Shown here: positions 5,380 through 5,765 of the stretch, piece after piece
Layout: every line of letters begins with the position of its first letter
Position numbering within the stretch: the first letter of the stretch is position 1
DNA from: an uncultured Saprospiraceae bacterium
GTDB lineage: Bacteria > Bacteroidota > Bacteroidia > Chitinophagales > Saprospiraceae
Length of the DNA: 5,765 bases
Direction: 5' to 3'
NCBI GenBank assembly: GCA_937967535.1
Contig: CALCMV010000067.1
Location: forward strand, 1-5,765
Program-made: the position numbers and the translations under genes
The notes under the pieces: model-generated
What the model was told of the DNA's origin: nothing
Databases searched by the model: none
The model's input: only the letters and a program-made list of their open reading frames with translations

Positions 5380-5765
5380 ATGATGAAATACATTATTTGG
5401 GTGGGAATTACTATCGTGTTATTTGCCTGCGATATGCAGCAACCAAATGAATCTCCAGAGGTCACACTCAGGGAGAAATACAAAAAAATAAAAACCTACC
5501 GCACAGGCATGAACGAATACGAAAAATTGGAAAAGAAAACTTTTGGATTGGACTCAATTTTCGATTTTGAAACCGCCAAAATATATGAAATTCACTGTCC
5601 CGGAGAATGTCATACAAAATCTTTATTGGCTAGCCATTTAACTTTGCCTAAAGCGAATACTCGTCAGACGAATCCCTTTATTCAATGCGAATATTTTATG
5701 AGACAAATCACTACATTTCACAAAAACCTTCGTCAGACGAGTACTATCCCGCAAGCAAACTTAAA
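5380..5765 (+). CDS. Putative lipoprotein, partial, with repeat-derived C-terminal part
   Basis: The ORF starts at ATG 5380 (a second ATG follows directly), after an in-frame TAA at 5350-5352, and is still open at the window end (128 codons). Residues 1-17 form a lipoprotein signal: MMKY, hydrophobic IIWVGITIVLFA, then C17 in the lipobox LFAC. Mature Cys is followed by DMQQPNE, then a lysine- and glutamate-rich segment (about 29-53). CPGECH occurs at 73-78. No known family is recognised. Codons from 83 onward, starting LASHLTLPKANTRQTNPF, are encoded by the 100-bp repeat also found at 1-100, so the natural protein may be only about 82 residues before an insertion broke or extended it. It may therefore be a disrupted gene. 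No promoter or Shine-Dalgarno is recognisable. Confidence 0.65.
   Translation, partial: MMKYIIWVGITIVLFACDMQQPNESPEVTLREKYKKIKTYRTGMNEYEKLEKKTFGLDSIFDFETAKIYEIHCPGECHTKSLLASHLTLPKANTRQTNPFIQCEYFMRQITTFHKNLRQTSTIPQANL
5627..5726 (+). repeat. Right arm of the 100-bp inverted repeat
   Basis: This copy pairs with 1-100 at 99 of 100 positions. Left similarity stops at 5626/5627, inside the lipoprotein ORF; on the right it extends at least to 5726, where the left arm runs out of window. It contains TCGTCAGACGA at 5661-5671. It stays open in the lipoprotein frame, adding about 33 residues. The near identity of the two copies suggests recent copying, gene conversion or selection. Confidence 0.93.
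5658..5743 (+). repeat. 86-bp unit with 15-bp terminal inverted repeats around a TCGTCAGACGA core
   Basis: TACTCGTCAGACGAA (5658-5672) and TTCGTCAGACGAGTA (5729-5743) are inverted copies of each other except for the central base. Each contains TCGTC and GACGA, themselves complementary, around one base. The 56-bp interior is AT-rich without a clear stem. This resembles a small palindromic repeat unit. It lies mostly within the larger 100-bp repeat, but its second end extends past what the left arm shows in this window. Confidence 0.6.

Noticed and set aside
5629..5743. Integron attC site or CRISPR repeat
   Set aside because: No GTTRRRY/RYYYAAC ends as in attC, and the repeat units are not regularly spaced around unique spacers; no integrase or cas gene is present.

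Overview
The window looks like chromosomal DNA from a member of the Bacteroidota. The evidence is an Oar-type TonB-dependent receptor with an N-terminal carboxypeptidase-like regulatory domain, a short lipoprotein signal, no Shine-Dalgarno sequences before the genes, and very AT-rich intergenic DNA. The genus cannot be told from the sequence.

Layout. Positions 1-100 are one arm of a nearly perfect 100-bp inverted repeat. A complete minus-strand TonB-dependent receptor gene (about 107-3250) follows. Next comes a 969-bp AT-rich gap (3251-4219) with no credible gene. It holds several palindromic, MITE-like structures: an element at 3347-3534 with terminal inverted repeats and a possible 7-bp target duplication, a 109-bp hairpin element abutting it, and a third 12-bp inverted-repeat pair. 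A complete minus-strand Gfo/Idh/MocA NAD(P)-dependent oxidoreductase gene lies at 4220-5191. A 188-bp divergent intergenic region contains a strong GC-rich hairpin. A plus-strand lipoprotein ORF begins at 5380 and stays open to the window end. From codon 83 on it is made of the second arm of the 100-bp inverted repeat (5627-5726).

The three genes do not form an obvious pathway. The receptor and the oxidoreductase share a strand but are separated by almost 1 kb of repeat-rich DNA, so a common operon is unlikely. The receptor should sit in the outer membrane. The oxidoreductase is cytoplasmic and resembles the sugar-nucleotide (UDP-GlcNAc 3-dehydrogenase-like) branch of its family. The lipoprotein would be anchored in an envelope membrane.

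The most unusual feature is the repeat content. The 99/100-identical inverted repeats lie 5.5 kb apart at the two ends, and the right copy forms part of an ORF. Whether this is an invertible segment, a pair of dispersed small elements, or two ends of something larger cannot be decided from this window alone. A dispersed-repeat family is the simplest reading. No CRISPR array, tRNA, rRNA, transposase, recombinase or defence gene is visible.
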